From contig CANRCI010000031.1 of assembly GCA_947629075.1 (NCBI GenBank), positions 1 to 13,699 on the forward strand: a stretch of 13,699 nucleotides of DNA, written 5' to 3'. Under the pieces are notes generated by a model. The model worked only from the letters and a program-made list of their open reading frames with translations. It did no database searches and had not been told where the DNA came from. Source of the DNA: an uncultured Bacilli bacterium (GTDB lineage: Bacteria > Bacillota_I > Bacilli_A > RF39 > UBA660). Below are positions 13,539 through 13,699 of the stretch, piece by piece (the stretch's first letter is position 1; every line of letters starts with the position of its first letter). The translations under genes and the position numbers were made by a program.

Positions 13539-13699
13539 ATGGATAAGTTACAAGATATACAATTTTCAAAAGAAATAAAAAAATCCTTCTTAGATTATGC
13601 GATGAGTGTAATAGTGGCAAGGGCTTTACCAGATGTCAAAGATGGTTTAAAACCTGTACAGAGAAGAATAGTATACGGAATGAATGAGTTAGGTGCAAC
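13539..13699 (+). CDS. gyrA: DNA gyrase subunit A (partial, N-terminal 53 codons)
   Basis: GyrA is the DNA-breaking and rejoining subunit of gyrase. Only its start is in the window. ATG 13539 has a perfect AGGAGG (13528-13533) ahead of it, 12 nt after the gyrB stop, so the two are co-transcribed. SFLDYAMSVIVARALPDVKD (16-35) is the typical GyrA N-terminal segment that begins the DNA gate. Residue 41 is Gln in GLKPVQRRI; most GyrA have His there, and Gln is common in ParC. Position after gyrB and the YAMSVIVARALPDV wording favour GyrA over ParC. The active-site Tyr and quinolone-resistance region are outside the window. Confidence 0.93.
   Translation, partial: MDKLQDIQFSKEIKKSFLDYAMSVIVARALPDVKDGLKPVQRRIVYGMNELGA

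Noticed and set aside
1..13699. Noc-binding (ATTTCCCGGGAAAT-like) or parS (TGTTTCACGTGAAACA-like) sites
   Set aside because: No matching palindrome was seen on reading through; a computed search with mismatches would be needed to exclude weak sites.
1..13699. Mobile elements, CRISPR arrays, tRNA or rRNA genes, riboswitches
   Set aside because: No transposase, terminal repeats, spaced repeat arrays, cloverleaf genes or long structured leaders were seen; intergenic gaps are short and explained by promoters, terminators and origin boxes.

Overview
This window is a chromosomal replication-origin region (rpmH-oriC-dnaA-dnaN) of a low-G+C Gram-positive bacterium. The gene order on both sides of oriC is that of Bacillota, class Bacilli: noc, rsmG, mnmG, mnmE, khpB/jag, yidC, rnpA, rpmH to the left and dnaA, dnaN, recF, gyrB, gyrA to the right. 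The sequence is strongly AT-rich (about one third G+C by eye). TGA serves as stop for rsmG, mnmG and dnaA, and Trp is TGG, so this is standard code 11 and not a code-4 Mycoplasma. The DnaA sensor-1 variant, the lipoprotein-type YidC and the AT-richness would fit an Erysipelotrichia-like or uncultured gut Bacilli lineage. That placement is inference only.

Left arm (1-6832, all minus strand, leading strand away from oriC). The rpmH transcript starts from a consensus promoter at 6864-6893. It runs through rpmH, an intercistronic hairpin, rnpA, yidC and khpB (the last three overlap by 14 nt each) and ends at a hairpin plus T9 at 4745-4770. A second unit, mnmE-mnmG-rsmG, makes tRNA wobble U34 and 16S rRNA modifications. 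It has its own extended -10 and ends in a terminator that overlaps the last rsmG codons. noc then starts from a separate consensus promoter and runs off the left edge.

Origin (6833-7157 and 8535-8682). The origin looks bipartite, with DnaA-box-like 9-mers on both sides of dnaA. Moving outward from dnaA on each side, there are TTATCCACA/TTATCAACA-type boxes and then a perfectly tandem pair of TTTTCCAC-type boxes, in mirror-image orientation.

Right arm (7158-13699, plus strand). dnaA and dnaN are followed by a 151-residue ComK-family protein, the competence transcription factor family. It sits where the S4-domain gene yaaA lies in Bacillus subtilis. It has an extended -10 promoter, an upstream direct repeat and its own terminator. 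A new promoter then drives an 8-codon mini-ORF that overlaps the GTG start of recF, followed by gyrB (11-nt overlap) and the first 53 codons of gyrA.

Most of the window is conserved housekeeping DNA. The parts that stand out are the ComK homologue between dnaN and recF, the mirror-image origin boxes, an internally shortened ribosomal protein L34 and the coupled mini-ORF in front of recF. No mobile element, CRISPR array, tRNA or rRNA was seen.
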